From Streptomyces sp. NBC_00513 (GTDB taxonomy: Bacteria > Actinomycetota > Actinomycetes > Streptomycetales > Streptomycetaceae), in the NCBI RefSeq assembly GCF_041431415.1, contig NZ_CP107845.1, positions 7,440,001 to 7,504,000 on the forward strand: a stretch of DNA of 64,000 nt. The letters are read 5' to 3'. The translations under genes and the position numbers were made by a program. The notes beneath the pieces were generated by a model, which saw only the letters and a program-made list of their open reading frames with translations, had not been told where the DNA came from and ran no database searches. Numbering within the stretch: the first letter of the stretch is position 1; the number at the start of each line of letters is the position of its first letter. This document shows positions 1 to 8,834 of this stretch, in pieces.

Positions 1-254
1 AGCAGGTGCGCGATGGCGGGCTCGGCGACCGCGCCGAGGACCAGCGACGAGACCGTGATGCCGAGTTGGGCGGTGGCCATCATCGCCGAGAGGTGTTCGA
101 GTGCCCACAGGGTGCTCTTCGCCCGCCGGTCGCCCTTGAGCGCCGCCGGTTCGATCTGACTGCGGCGCACCGAGATCAGGGCGAACTCGGCCCCGACGAA
201 GAAGGCGTTGGTGACGAGGGTGAACGCGCCGATCAACAGCTGGATCGCGGTCAT
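1..254 (-). CDS. HlyC/CorC (CNNM-type) membrane protein, N-terminal part only
   Basis: The visible 84 codons encode the start of a DUF21 transmembrane domain: a first hydrophobic helix (TAIQLLIGAFTLVTNAFFVGAEFA), then the family's typical basic stretch and a second helix (QLGITVSSLVLGAVAEPAI). The gene runs off the left edge of the window, so the CBS pair and C-terminal domain are not seen. Its ATG overlaps the stop of the upstream gene by four bases (ATGA), so the two are translated from one message. Family members are inner-membrane proteins linked to Mg2+/Co2+ handling; the exact substrate is unknown. The two neighbours are clearly paralogues. Confidence 0.85.
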   Translation of the reverse strand, partial: MTAIQLLIGAFTLVTNAFFVGAEFALISVRRSQIEPAALKGDRRAKSTLWALEHLSAMMATAQLGITVSSLVLGAVAEPAIAHL

Positions 255-1582
255 CGGCTCTGCTCCCGGTCGACGACGGATTCGGCGGGCGCGACGATCG
301 AGACCCGGTCCGCCCGGTGGTGGTCTATGTCGAGGACGGACAGCTCCCAGCCGTCCAACCTCACGTTGTCCCCCTCGACGGGGATGCGCTCCAAGACGGA
401 GGCGATGAGGCCGGCGACCGTCTCGTAGGGGCCCTCCGGGACGTCGAAGCCGATCTCCTCCAGCTCGTCGACACGGATGCCGCCGTCGACCTCCCAGGTG
501 CGTCGGCCGTCCTCGTCCGGTCCCTCGATGAGGGCGGGGACCTCGACGGGGTCGTGCTCGTCGCGAACCTCCCCGACGACCTCCTCGACGATGTCCTCGA
601 CCGTCGCGACGCCCGCGGTGCCACCGTACTCGTCGATGATCACGGCCATGGTGCGGGCCTTGCGCAGCCGTCCCAGGAGCGTGTCGACCGGCAGGGAGTG
701 CGGCACGAGCAACGCGGAGGTCATCAGGTCGGTGACCTGGGTCCTGCCCCGCTCGTCCTCGTCCAACGCCAGTACGTCACGGATGTGGAGCGTGCCGATG
801 ACCTCGTCCAGCGTGTCGCGGTAGACGGGGAACCGGGAGATGCCGGTGGCCAGGGTGAGGTGCGCGGCGTCGGTGGCCGTCGCGCGCGCTTCCAGTGCCC
901 GGACGTCCACCCTCGGGGTCATCACGTTCTCCGCGGTCAACTCGGCCAGGTGCAGGGTCTTGACGAACAGCTCGGCCGAGTCGGCCTCGATGGCGCCCGC
1001 CCGGGCGGAGTGCTGGACCAGTGCGACCAGTTCCTCCGGGGTACGGGCGGAGGCCAGCTCCTCGGCGGGCTCCAGGCCGAAGCGCCGCACGAGCCGGTTC
1101 GCGGCGTTGTTCAGGTGCCGGATGAGCGGGGCGAACGCCGCGGTGAAGGCGCGCTGGGGTCCGGCGACGACCTTCGCGACGGCGAGCGGCCGGGCGATGG
1201 CCCAGTTCTTCGGTACGAGTTCGCCGACCACCATCAGCACCACCGTCGACAGGGCCACGCCCAGCAGGGTCGCGGTGGTCGACACGGCGCCGGCGGGCAG
1301 GCCGGCCGCTTCGAGCGGTCCCCGCAGCAGCGCGGACACGGCCGGCTCGGCCAGCATGCCGATGACCAGCGAGGTCACCGTGATGCCCAGCTGGGCGCCG
1401 GAGAGCTGGAAGGTGAGGCGCTTGGCGGCCTTCAACGCGCTTTCGGCGCCGCGCTCGCCCGCCGCGGCGGCGCGGTCGAGCTCACTGCGCTCGACGGTGG
1501 TCAAAGAGAACTCGGCGGCGACGAACACCGCGCACGCCAGCGTCAGCGCGAAAGCCAGGAGCAACAGCAGGACCTGGGTCAC
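251..1582 (-). CDS. HlyC/CorC family protein with DUF21, CBS pair and C-terminal CorC domain
   Basis: 443 aa, full length for this family. Residues 1-190 form the DUF21 membrane domain, including the motif VFVAAEFSLTTVERSEL near the start and QLGITVTSLVIGMLAEPAV. A pair of CBS domains follows at about 210-335 (VMTPRVDVRAL, ISRFPVYRDTLDEVIG, MAVIIDEYGGTAGVATVED), and the C-terminal CorC_HlyC domain covers about 350-430. It is first in an operon with the truncated paralogue at the window edge. Members bind adenosyl nucleotides through the CBS pair and are implicated in divalent-cation efflux; the old name hemolysin is misleading. Tandem pairs of these genes are common in actinobacteria. Confidence 0.93.
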   Translation of the reverse strand: MTQVLLLLLAFALTLACAVFVAAEFSLTTVERSELDRAAAAGERGAESALKAAKRLTFQLSGAQLGITVTSLVIGMLAEPAVSALLRGPLEAAGLPAGAVSTTATLLGVALSTVVLMVVGELVPKNWAIARPLAVAKVVAGPQRAFTAAFAPLIRHLNNAANRLVRRFGLEPAEELASARTPEELVALVQHSARAGAIEADSAELFVKTLHLAELTAENVMTPRVDVRALEARATATDAAHLTLATGISRFPVYRDTLDEVIGTLHIRDVLALDEDERGRTQVTDLMTSALLVPHSLPVDTLLGRLRKARTMAVIIDEYGGTAGVATVEDIVEEVVGEVRDEHDPVEVPALIEGPDEDGRRTWEVDGGIRVDELEEIGFDVPEGPYETVAGLIASVLERIPVEGDNVRLDGWELSVLDIDHHRADRVSIVAPAESVVDREQSR

Positions 1583-1911
1583 CGTGCCACCCCCGCTCCC
1601 GGGCTGAGAATCCGCGGGCAGGACGTGGCACGGCTCGGACTGGGAGGTTCACCCATCGCGGGTCTGCTGCTCCTTCTTCTTCATCGGGCTTCAGGCGGTC
1701 GTCATCGGGTTCATGCGGCGGGACCGCTCGCGGTCATCCGCGAGCGAGTCCATCCGGCGGGGCAATACCCCGCCACAATCGTAAAGGATCGGCAAAGGGG
1801 TCGCTTCGGGTGGTCGGCCCTGCCGGGGAACCCTCCGTATGGGGCCCCCGCGCGCTCCCGCGCCCTCATGTTTCTACGGCTTTGTTGAAAACGCGAGGGG
1901 TGATCGGCAGA
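1583..1911. other. gene-free stretch with a short hairpin
   Basis: No convincing gene. It holds the 5' region of the CorC-type gene. A small perfect hairpin is visible at 1756-1774 (GGCGGGG, loop CAATA, CCCCGCC). There is no T-tract, so a terminator role is only possible. Confidence 0.5.
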
Positions 1912-2277
1912 TCATGCCTCGACGTGCCCGGGAGAGGTGGGCTGCTCCTTGCGGTGCGAGGAGGTCACGCGGAACAGCCGCGGCTGGATGTCGGTCGCGA
2001 GAGCGGACGCCGCCTTCATGTGGGCGCGGGCCTCGGGGTCGGCCAACACCGCGTGATAGTGCTCCTCGGACTCCCACTGGGCGTAGTTGATCACGCGCTG
2101 CCCGTCCTGGCTGGCGTGGAAGGTGGCGCTGACGAAGCCCGGCTGGTGCTTCATCGTCTCCTCGGTGGCGCGCGCCAACAGGTCGGTCAGCTCCTGCTGG
2201 TGCTCGGGGGCGACCGTGAAGACGTTGATCAGCGTCGTCACGGGGCGGGTCGAGTCGATGTTCGCGGTAACGGTCAT
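1912..2277 (-). CDS. antibiotic biosynthesis monooxygenase (ABM) family protein
   Basis: 121 aa. The pattern of an INVFTVAPEHQQEL strand/helix, a central GFVSATFHASQDGQRVINYAQWES core and a late SEEHYHAVL helix is that of the small dimeric alpha+beta ABM fold. Members are cofactor-free oxygenases (ActVA-Orf6 type) or of unknown function; the substrate cannot be read from sequence. It lies 51 bp downstream of, and on the same strand as, a TetR gene, so cotranscription is likely. Confidence 0.85.
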   Translation of the reverse strand: MTVTANIDSTRPVTTLINVFTVAPEHQQELTDLLARATEETMKHQPGFVSATFHASQDGQRVINYAQWESEEHYHAVLADPEARAHMKAASALATDIQPRLFRVTSSHRKEQPTSPGHVEA

Positions 2278-2328
2278 GAGCCCTATCTTCCGTGCCGTCG
2301 GCCGTTGTTGCCTCCCACCGCGCCGGCG

Positions 2329-3036
2329 TCACCCGCCGCCCGCGGCCAGCCGCGCCGCCGCGCTCTCCAGCAGCATCTCCAGCGCCACCGGATACGCGCT
2401 GTCCGCCATCCGCGCCGCAAGCAGCCCCGCCGTGGCCGCGATGTGCGGGTAGCGCTCCGCGGGCAGGGCCGCGTACGTGGTCTCCCACATGGCCTCGTCC
2501 GCCGAGCGGTCCTCCTCGGCCAGCGCCAGGGCCCCGGCGTCCAGCGCGGAGAAGGCCAGGCTCTGGTCGATGAACGCGTGATAGATCCGCACGGCCGCCG
2601 GATCCTCGAAACCGGCCGTCCGCAGCACTCCCAGCACGGCCTCGTCCGCGGCGATCTCCCGGGGCCGCCCGCTCACCCGGCTCGCCGTCAGCACCGCCGC
2701 CTGCGGATGCGCCAGATACGCGCGGTGGATCCGCAGCCCCAGCTCGCGCAGGTCGGCCCGCCAGCCCCCACCCGCGGCCCAGCCGTCCAACGCCCGGCCG
2801 ATCAGCTCCTCGCCGATCGCCCGGGTCAGCTCGTCCATGCCCGTGAAGTACCGGTACAAGGTGCTGGGATCGGCGCCGAGCGCGGCCCCCAACCTGCGCG
2901 CGCTCAGCCCCGCGCCGCCGTGCTCGCGCAGCATCCGCAGCGCCGTCTCGACGATCAGCCGTTCCGACAGCACCGTTCCCGTGCGCGTGGGACGCCGTCG
3001 CCTCCGCGCCTCCTCGGGCACCACCCGCTTCGCCAT
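2329..3036 (-). CDS. TetR/AcrR family transcriptional regulator
   Basis: 235 aa. The N-terminal HTH is plain (LIVETALRMLREHGGAGLSARRLGAAL, then ADPSTLYRYFTGMDEL), followed by an all-helical ligand domain with a TetR_C-like GWAAGGGWRADLREL start. The ATG at 3036 gives a 24-residue basic N-terminal arm (MAKRVVPEEARRRRRPTRTG) ahead of the HTH. It is divergent from the saccharopine-dehydrogenase-like gene 150 bp away and upstream of the ABM gene, so both are candidate targets. Confidence 0.92.
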   Translation of the reverse strand: MAKRVVPEEARRRRRPTRTGTVLSERLIVETALRMLREHGGAGLSARRLGAALGADPSTLYRYFTGMDELTRAIGEELIGRALDGWAAGGGWRADLRELGLRIHRAYLAHPQAAVLTASRVSGRPREIAADEAVLGVLRTAGFEDPAAVRIYHAFIDQSLAFSALDAGALALAEEDRSADEAMWETTYAALPAERYPHIAATAGLLAARMADSAYPVALEMLLESAAARLAAGGG

Positions 3037-3088
3037 GATCGCCCCTCCACCCGCTTCTCCACCCGCTCGAACCCTTAAGCCAACACCA

Positions 3089-3118
3089 TTGACGTTAACT
3101 CGGCGGCGCGGGTTTGAT
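3089..3118 (+). promoter_or_regulatory. candidate sigma70-type promoter of the saccharopine-dehydrogenase-like gene
   Basis: TTGACG at 3089-3094 and TTTGAT at 3113-3118 are separated by 18 bp, giving a start about 60 bp before the ATG. The HpaI palindrome GTTAAC just after the -35 could be part of a TetR site. Inference only. Confidence 0.4.
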
Positions 3119-3186
3119 CCACCCGAGGGAAGGCCTTTCAGGCCCGCCCCGTTCAACCCGCTCCCACCCGCACGAAGGGTCTGACC

Positions 3187-4407
3187 ATGCGCGTCCTCCT
3201 GATGGGTGCCGGCGGCGTCGGCACCGCGATCTCCCGGATCGCCGCCCGCCGCACGTTCCTCACCCACGTCACCGTCGCCGACTACGACCTCTCCCGCGCA
3301 GAGGCGGCCGTCACCGCGCTCGGCCCGGCCGAGACCCGGTTCGACGCCGTCCGAGCCGATGCCTCCGACGAGGCCGCCGTGACCGCCCTGCTCTCCTCCG
3401 GCGGCTACGACGTCCTGCTCAACGCCACCGATCCGCGGTTCGTGATGCCCCTGTTCCGGGCGGCCCTCGGCGCCGGCACGCACTACCTGGACATGGCCAT
3501 GTCCCTGTCGTACCCGGACCCGGACCGTCCCTACGAGCGGTGCGGCGTACGGCTCGGTGACGCCCAGTTCGCGCTGGCCGACGCGTGGCGCGCGGCGGAC
3601 CGCCTCGCCCTGGTCGGCATGGGCGTCGAACCCGGCCTGTCGGACGTCTTCGCCCGCCACGCCGCGGACGAGCTCTTCGACGAGATCGAGGAACTCGGGG
3701 TCCGCGACGGCGCGAACCTCACCGTCGACGGATACGAGTTCGCCCCCTCCTTCAACATCTGGACCACCATCGAGGAATGCCTCAACCCGCCCGTGGTGTA
3801 CGAGGAGGGCCGCGGCTGGTTCACCACCGAGCCGTTCAGCGAGCCCGAGGTCTTCGACTTCCCCGAGGGCATCGGCCCCGTCGAGTGCGTCAACGTCGAG
3901 CACGAGGAGGTGCTGCTGATGCCCCGATGGCTCCAGGCCCGGCGGGTCACCTTCAAGTACGGCCTGGGCGAGGACTTCATCGGCAAGCTCAAGACCCTCC
4001 ACGCGCTCGGCCTGGACAGCACCGAACCGGTGACCGTGCCCGGCCCGGACGGCCCGGTCCGCGTCTCCCCCCGGGACGTCGTCGCCGCCTGCCTGCCCGA
4101 CCCGGCGACCCTCGGGGACCGCATGTCCGGCAAGACCTGCGCCGGCACCTGGGTGAAGGGCACCAAGGACGGCGTCCCGCGCGAGGTGTACCTGTACCAC
4201 GTCGTCGACAACGAGTGGTCCATGAGCGAGTACGGTTCCCAGGCCGTGGTCTGGCAGACCGCCGTCAACCCCGTCGTGGCCCTGGAGCTCCTGGCCACGG
4301 GCGCCTGGAAGGGCTCCGGCGTCCTGGGCCCCGAGGCCCTGCCCGCCCGTCCCTTCCTGGACCTGCTCACCGTCTATGGATCCCCGTGGGGCATGCGCGA
4401 GCGGTGA
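3187..4407 (+). CDS. saccharopine dehydrogenase family NAD(P)-dependent oxidoreductase
   Basis: 406 aa. It opens with a Rossmann NAD(P)-binding motif (MRVLLMGAGGVGTAISRIAA, residues 1-20), followed by the second strand ending in VADYDLSRAEAAV. The C-terminal half has the catalytic-domain features of the saccharopine dehydrogenase/carboxynorspermidine synthase group (GMGVEPGLSDVFARHAADEL; MSGKTCAGTWVKG). It probably reduces an imine between an amino acid or polyamine and a keto acid or semialdehyde, but the substrate is not evident. Transcription is divergent from the TetR gene, which probably controls it. Confidence 0.88.
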   Translation: MRVLLMGAGGVGTAISRIAARRTFLTHVTVADYDLSRAEAAVTALGPAETRFDAVRADASDEAAVTALLSSGGYDVLLNATDPRFVMPLFRAALGAGTHYLDMAMSLSYPDPDRPYERCGVRLGDAQFALADAWRAADRLALVGMGVEPGLSDVFARHAADELFDEIEELGVRDGANLTVDGYEFAPSFNIWTTIEECLNPPVVYEEGRGWFTTEPFSEPEVFDFPEGIGPVECVNVEHEEVLLMPRWLQARRVTFKYGLGEDFIGKLKTLHALGLDSTEPVTVPGPDGPVRVSPRDVVAACLPDPATLGDRMSGKTCAGTWVKGTKDGVPREVYLYHVVDNEWSMSEYGSQAVVWQTAVNPVVALELLATGAWKGSGVLGPEALPARPFLDLLTVYGSPWGMRER

Positions 4408-4534
4408 CGGGTCCGAGCGCCACCGCGCCGACCCTCCGCCAAGCACCACCCGCCACACCCCTCCGCATGGGGGCACCGGCCCAGGGCACAGGACGTCCAA
4501 AGCCGTTGTCCGACAAGAGGGTTGGGGGAGACGC

Positions 4535-5056
4535 GTGAGAGCGTTGAACAAGTGGTTGGCCACACACCTGTGGGCTCAGGCGTTGTTCATGGTCGCGATC
4601 GGTGCGGGGGTGATTCTGCTCCTCAGCCCCGGGCAGTCCCCGACGGAGGCCGTCGTGCGTGCCGCGGTGGGCGCCGTCGGGGCGCTGGGCGTCCTGTTCC
4701 TGGCCCGGCGCCGCGAGCGCCGGGCGGCGGGTGGCGTCTCCAACGAGGAGTACGCGTCACTGGACGACCGTCTGCGCCACGGCCAGGTCCCGGAATCGGC
4801 CGACGAACGGGCCACCATGGGGCGCCTGGTACAGGAGAGGCTGCGGGCGACTCGACACCGTCGTGCGGCGCTGGTGTTCCTGGCCCTGATGTTCACGGCC
4901 ATCGTGGTGCTGGTGGGATTCACGGCCGGTGGCCTCCAGACCGTGGTCTTCGCCCTCTTCGCGGCGGGCTTCCTGGGGTGGATGACATGGACCGCCGCTC
5001 GGCAGCACCGCGTTCTGCGGCGGATGGCGGCCACCCTCGGCGTCCGACCCCGATGA
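4535..5056 (+). CDS. small membrane protein, four predicted TM helices, unknown function
   Basis: 173 aa from the GTG at 4535, chosen because GGGGGAG lies at 4524-4530. Two hydrophobic helices near the N-terminus (ALFMVAIGAGVILLL; AVVRAAVGAVGALGVLFLA) are followed by a charged RRRERR loop, a soluble segment with conserved-looking SLDDRLRHGQVPESADERA, and two more helices (ALVFLALMFTAIVVLVGF; TVVFALFAAGFLGWMTW). I do not recognise a named family; the layout is common in actinomycete hypothetical proteins. It precedes the sigma-factor gene by 119 bp, but a functional link is not shown. Confidence 0.8.
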   Translation: MRALNKWLATHLWAQALFMVAIGAGVILLLSPGQSPTEAVVRAAVGAVGALGVLFLARRRERRAAGGVSNEEYASLDDRLRHGQVPESADERATMGRLVQERLRATRHRRAALVFLALMFTAIVVLVGFTAGGLQTVVFALFAAGFLGWMTWTAARQHRVLRRMAATLGVRPR

Positions 5057-5175
5057 CGGGGAGCCACGAGCCCGTCTTCCCCTCGAAGGAAAAAAGACGT
5101 GAGTGAGGGGTGTGAGAACGCGTCGCATGGGCAGACGGGCCCTGCAAGTCATCCGTCCAGGGGAGGAACGGTTCC

Positions 5176-6099
5176 ATGTCCCACGCCGCCGCAGTTGTCA
5201 GTCCTTCTCTCGATGTGCGGGTCGGGCCGTGTGTCGTGCCGCCTGTGGGGTCGGTGGTGGAGGGGTCGGGTTCGTCGGTGTTGCCGCGGATCGATGACGC
5301 GCGTGCGGTGGCGCCTTCGGACGCGCGGGAGTTGTCGCGTCTGTTCCTGGTGCGGTTGCGGTCGTTGGAGGAGGGGACGCGTGAGTACCAGTACGCGCGG
5401 AACACGCTGATCGAGATGAACATCTCGTTGGTGAACTTCGCGGCGCGGCGTTTTCGGGGGCGTGCGACCGGTGGTGGTGGGATCGAGTTGGACGACATCG
5501 TCCAGGTCGGGACGATCGGTCTGATCAAGGCGATCGACCGGTTCGATCCGGAGCGTGAGGTGGAGTTCTCGACGTTGGCGCTTCCGTTCATCACGGGGGA
5601 GATCAAGCGGTTCTTCCGTGACACGACGTGGGCGGTGCATGTTCCGCGCCGGTTGCAGGAGCTGCGGACGGAGCTGGCCAAGAGCCAGGAGGCGCTGACG
5701 GAGGTGTTCGGTCGGGCGCCGACGGTCAAGGAGCTGGCCGAGCATCTGGAGTTGTCGCAGGAGCAGGTCGTCGAGGGCATGGTCGCGGCGAACGGTTACA
5801 CGAGCGGGTCGATCGACGAGTCGACGTCCTCGGGGAGTCGGCCGTCCGCGCAGCCGCGTTCGCTGGCGGACACGGTCGGTGACGTGGATCCGGCGATGGA
5901 GTTGTTCGAGGACTTCCACACGCTGGCCCCGTTGCTGAAGGACCTGGCGCCCCGGGATCGGCAGATCCTGGCGATGCGGTTCGGGCAGGAGAAGACCCAG
6001 GCCGAGATCGGCGCCGAACTCGGCATCTCCCAGATGCAGGTCTCCCGCCTCCTGACCCGCACCCTCACCCGCCTGCGCACCGGAATGCTCGCCGGCTAG
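5176..6099 (+). CDS. RNA polymerase sigma factor, SigB/SigF/SigG family
   Basis: 307 aa. Region 2 is unmistakable (NTLIEMNISLVNFAARRF, ELDDIVQVGTIGLIKAIDRF, GEIKRFFRDTTWAVHVPRRL), with region 3 around 165-200 and region 4 at the C-terminus (RDRQILAMRFGQEKTQAEIG, then ISQMQVSRLLTRTLTRLR). This is the stress/development class normally controlled by an anti-sigma kinase and STAS antagonist. No such kinase is adjacent, but STAS/SpoIIE partners lie at 56-63 kb. GGGGAGG at 5160 supports the ATG. The first ~270 codons strongly favour G- or T-ending codons, while the last ~35 switch to C-ending codons. Confidence 0.95.
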   Translation: MSHAAAVVSPSLDVRVGPCVVPPVGSVVEGSGSSVLPRIDDARAVAPSDARELSRLFLVRLRSLEEGTREYQYARNTLIEMNISLVNFAARRFRGRATGGGGIELDDIVQVGTIGLIKAIDRFDPEREVEFSTLALPFITGEIKRFFRDTTWAVHVPRRLQELRTELAKSQEALTEVFGRAPTVKELAEHLELSQEQVVEGMVAANGYTSGSIDESTSSGSRPSAQPRSLADTVGDVDPAMELFEDFHTLAPLLKDLAPRDRQILAMRFGQEKTQAEIGAELGISQMQVSRLLTRTLTRLRTGMLAG

Positions 6100-6184
6100 A
6101 GAGCCCGCGACCCGCACCCATCCGATCGCGTTCGAGTTCCGAATCACCCCGTGAGGGGCTCTTGGAACCGGCCCCCACCTCCAC

Positions 6185-6216
6185 CGTCGGGGCGCGGCGC
6201 GACCCGCGCCCCGACG
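6185..6216. terminator. bidirectional terminator hairpin
   Basis: A perfect 13-bp GC-rich stem (6185-6197 with 6204-6216) encloses a 6-nt loop between the convergent sigma-factor and ThpR genes. There is no T-tract, as usual in Streptomyces. Confidence 0.7.
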
Positions 6217-6253
6217 GCACCCGCCTCGGCCGGCACTCCCGCCCGCGCACCGT

Positions 6254-6835
6254 TCAGTGCCCGTCGAAGCTCCACGCCTCGATGTCGCGGTAGTGGATCG
6301 CTCCCGGGCCGCGCCCGATGTTGCTGCCCACCAGGTGCAGGCGTTCCGTCTGCCAGGGACGGCCGGTGAACCCGGCGAGCTCGGCGGCCACCTTCACGAC
6401 GCTGGAGGGGTCGTCCCGGCGGGATCGGGCCAGCGTCAGATGAGGCCGCAGCGGCCGTTCCTCGAAGTCCACGCCGCACTCCCGGACCAGGGCGCGCACC
6501 TCTGTGGCGAGTCCGTGCAGCCCTTCCAGGTCCCCTTCGATCCCGCTCCACAGCACCCGCTCGTCGAAGTGCCCGCCCCCGCGCATGGCCAGACGCAGGG
6601 GGCGCCGCGCAGCGGCCAGCGCGGCGAGCGGCGGCCGCAGCAGCGGCACGGTCGAGACCGGTAGCTCACCGAGGAACGCCAAGGTGATGTGCCAGTCCTC
6701 GATGCGGTTCCACCGCATGCGGGGGTACGCCTCGTAGGCGGCCCGCAGTTCCCGCGCCAGCTCGTCCTTCGCCTCGTCGGGCGGGGCGAGCGCCACGAAC
6801 ACGCGGACGGTCGAGCCCTGATTCTGTTCCTTCAC
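6254..6835 (-). CDS. thpR: RNA 2',3'-cyclic phosphodiesterase (2H / 2'-5' RNA ligase family)
   Basis: 193 aa, typical length for ThpR. Both 2H catalytic motifs are present: HITLAF at about residue 51-56 and HLTLAR at about 128-133. The N-terminal strand RVFVALAPP and the signature MRWNRIEDWH match the family. The enzyme hydrolyses RNA 2',3'-cyclic phosphates in the cytoplasm. The start is taken at the GTG at 6835 because no ATG or better GTG precedes the first strand; the upstream SD is weak. It stands convergent to the sigma gene and 45 bp downstream of the Tat-lipoprotein hydrolase gene. Confidence 0.88.
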   Translation of the reverse strand: MKEQNQGSTVRVFVALAPPDEAKDELARELRAAYEAYPRMRWNRIEDWHITLAFLGELPVSTVPLLRPPLAALAAARRPLRLAMRGGGHFDERVLWSGIEGDLEGLHGLATEVRALVRECGVDFEERPLRPHLTLARSRRDDPSSVVKVAAELAGFTGRPWQTERLHLVGSNIGRGPGAIHYRDIEAWSFDGH

Positions 6836-6879
6836 GTAGGAATTGGTACCACCGGCCGCCGGGTCGGTCGGGGGCGGGG

Positions 6880-8286
6880 TCAGTTCCCCGACAGGGTGTC
6901 CTGGAGCCAGTCGAAGACGACCTCGCAGTGCAGCTGTGGGGCCATGGGGGAGCAGTGCAGCTGTGCGCCCTCCGCGGCGGTCAGCTTCAGGTAGTCCTTG
7001 GGCGAGGTGAGCTTGTCGTACATCTGGCGCGGTTGGCCGGGGTAGAACTGCTCGTCGTCGTAGTCCAGGACCAGGGTCGGTGCCTTGATCCGGCTGACGA
7101 CCGAGGTGATCGCCAGCGCCTGGATACGGGTCGCGGGGGTGTAGAAGTCGGTGAACAGCTTGCCCTGCCGGCCTTCGAGCATCGCCGGAATCGAGAAGGG
7201 CTCGAAGCGCTTCTTCATCACGGCGGCGGCGTCCGGGGGAAGTTCGGGAACGACCTTCTTGTTCCAGATGTCGTTCGTCTCCTCCCTGCCGGGCGTGAGG
7301 ATCTCCCGGATCTCGGGCGGGAAGCCCAGCCACGGTTCGACGCAGCCCGGCATGGCCACCAGCGCGGCGATCCGGTGCTCGAAGGCCGCCGCCCGCGGAG
7401 CGAGGTCCCCCGCCATGCTCAGACCGGTCAGAGCGATCTTCCCGGGGTCCACGTCGGGACGGGCGGACAGCCAGTCGACGAGCGGGGTGACGACCTTCTC
7501 CCAGGTGGGGGTGAACACCACCCGGTCGACGAAGAGCAGTTGCCCCTGTCCCGGCCCGTCGTAGACGAGCGCGTTCCAACCGCGTTCGAGCGCGGCCGGT
7601 ACGCCGTAGGTCCACATGTCGACGTTCTGCCCGTCGCTCCCGTTGGTCAGGATCACGGTGGGACGGGGAGCGTTCGACTCGTCGGGGCGGAAGAACCACA
7701 CCGGCAGCGGCGTCGTGCCGTACGGTACCGAGGCCTTGACCGGGGCGGGCTCGCACCGGTCGCAGAACGCGTCCCAGGCGCCGCGCCCCGACTTGTACAG
7801 CTGCTCCTCCGACCCCGGATCCTTCGAACCGAGGACGAAGAACAGCGCCTGCCCGTAGTACTGGGCGGCGCGCAAGGCCCGGAACCGCTTGGTCTGGTCG
7901 TCGGCCGGCGCGCCCGGCGGCGGTTTGAGGAGCTTGTCGCCGAGCTGGCGGAACGTTTCGACGTACGTCTGCGCGGAGAGGCCGGCCCCGTTGATCGCGT
8001 TCACGGCGGTGAGGACCTCGCCGACCTCACTGGCCCCGGCCCCGGCGGCACCCAGCGCGAGCAGACCGTTGAAGTTGTACGCCGGGTCCTTGAAGAGCGT
8101 CATCGCCCCGGGAGTGGGGTTCGCGGCCGGTCGCGGCGAGGGGGAGCCGCTGACCGTGGCCGCCGGAGCGCCGCGCTCGCCCCCGGGAGCGCAGCCGGCG
8201 GCGAGCGCCGCCCCCGCCCCCGCGCCGGCGACGAGGAGGGCGCGGCGAGTGGGACCGGACTCGTGGTGGCGTGGTGCGTGCGTCAT
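6880..8286 (-). CDS. Tat-exported lipoprotein, alpha/beta hydrolase
   Basis: 468 aa. The N-terminus has a twin-arginine motif (PTRRALL) and ends in a lipobox LAAG-C32, so the protein is probably Tat-translocated and lipid-anchored outside the membrane. The hydrolase core shows the oxyanion-side motif LVYDGPGQGQ, a nucleophile elbow GLSMAG and a late catalytic Asp region (TLVLDYDDEQF), as in the FrsA/dihydropseudooxynicotine-hydrolase-like group; the terminal His is probably in AEGAQLHC. A long alpha-helical N-terminal domain precedes it. The substrate is unknown. Confidence 0.85.
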   Translation of the reverse strand: MTHAPRHHESGPTRRALLVAGAGAGAALAAGCAPGGERGAPAATVSGSPSPRPAANPTPGAMTLFKDPAYNFNGLLALGAAGAGASEVGEVLTAVNAINGAGLSAQTYVETFRQLGDKLLKPPPGAPADDQTKRFRALRAAQYYGQALFFVLGSKDPGSEEQLYKSGRGAWDAFCDRCEPAPVKASVPYGTTPLPVWFFRPDESNAPRPTVILTNGSDGQNVDMWTYGVPAALERGWNALVYDGPGQGQLLFVDRVVFTPTWEKVVTPLVDWLSARPDVDPGKIALTGLSMAGDLAPRAAAFEHRIAALVAMPGCVEPWLGFPPEIREILTPGREETNDIWNKKVVPELPPDAAAVMKKRFEPFSIPAMLEGRQGKLFTDFYTPATRIQALAITSVVSRIKAPTLVLDYDDEQFYPGQPRQMYDKLTSPKDYLKLTAAEGAQLHCSPMAPQLHCEVVFDWLQDTLSGN

Positions 8287-8834
8287 ACCAGCGGAACGTA
8301 GCCCCGACGCGGCGGGACGACATCTCGTCCTGCCTCCGAACGGCCCATGCCTCGCCGACCACGGTGATCCCGCCCGGTAGCGAAGTGGCTGGTCACGGGC
8401 GTGTTCTCGCCCTCCGCTCGGATGTCCCCCGGAGGGATGGGGGTGCCGCGCCGGCGGCACGACCACCTGACCGCCTGCTGCTCGGCCCCCGCGCCCCGTC
8501 GAGGCGTCGCGGGGCGCGGCCGGGTGGTCGGATCGTACCGATCCGGCCAAGCTGAATGGCCGTCCGGTGAACCGCGTGCGGCCGGCAGCAGGTCAGAAGC
8601 CTCAAGACGGCACGTCCCGACCGAGGTAACCGCCTGTCGGCATGCCGCTACGGAGCGCGCACGTACCCCCTGAGCTGCCCGAACGACCATTCGGTCTCCG
8701 GTATGCGGACGGTGTGTCCGTAAAGCGGCCATCGATGTGCAACTCCCCTTGGGATCAGACAGGGTTGGCCTCACCGAATCGCGATAGCGCAAACAATTAT
8801 CGCGCTCAACCTTTGAATCGAAAGTGAGCTTGTC
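8287..8834. other. 548-bp divergent intergenic region
   Basis: I find no gene with family resemblance here. The right end carries the SSI control region (inverted repeat at 8780-8804). AT content rises in the last 120 bp, as expected for a promoter. Confidence 0.5.
8780..8804 (+). promoter_or_regulatory. candidate operator of the SSI gene
   Basis: A perfect inverted repeat CGCGATA-N11-TATCGCG lies 31 bp before the SSI start codon, in the most AT-rich part of the intergenic region. Its position suggests it overlaps the promoter; the binding protein is unknown. Confidence 0.45.

Noticed and set aside
2329..4563. A 744-aa frame that contains the TetR at its end
   Set aside because: The upstream 500 codons are antisense to the saccharopine-dehydrogenase-like gene.
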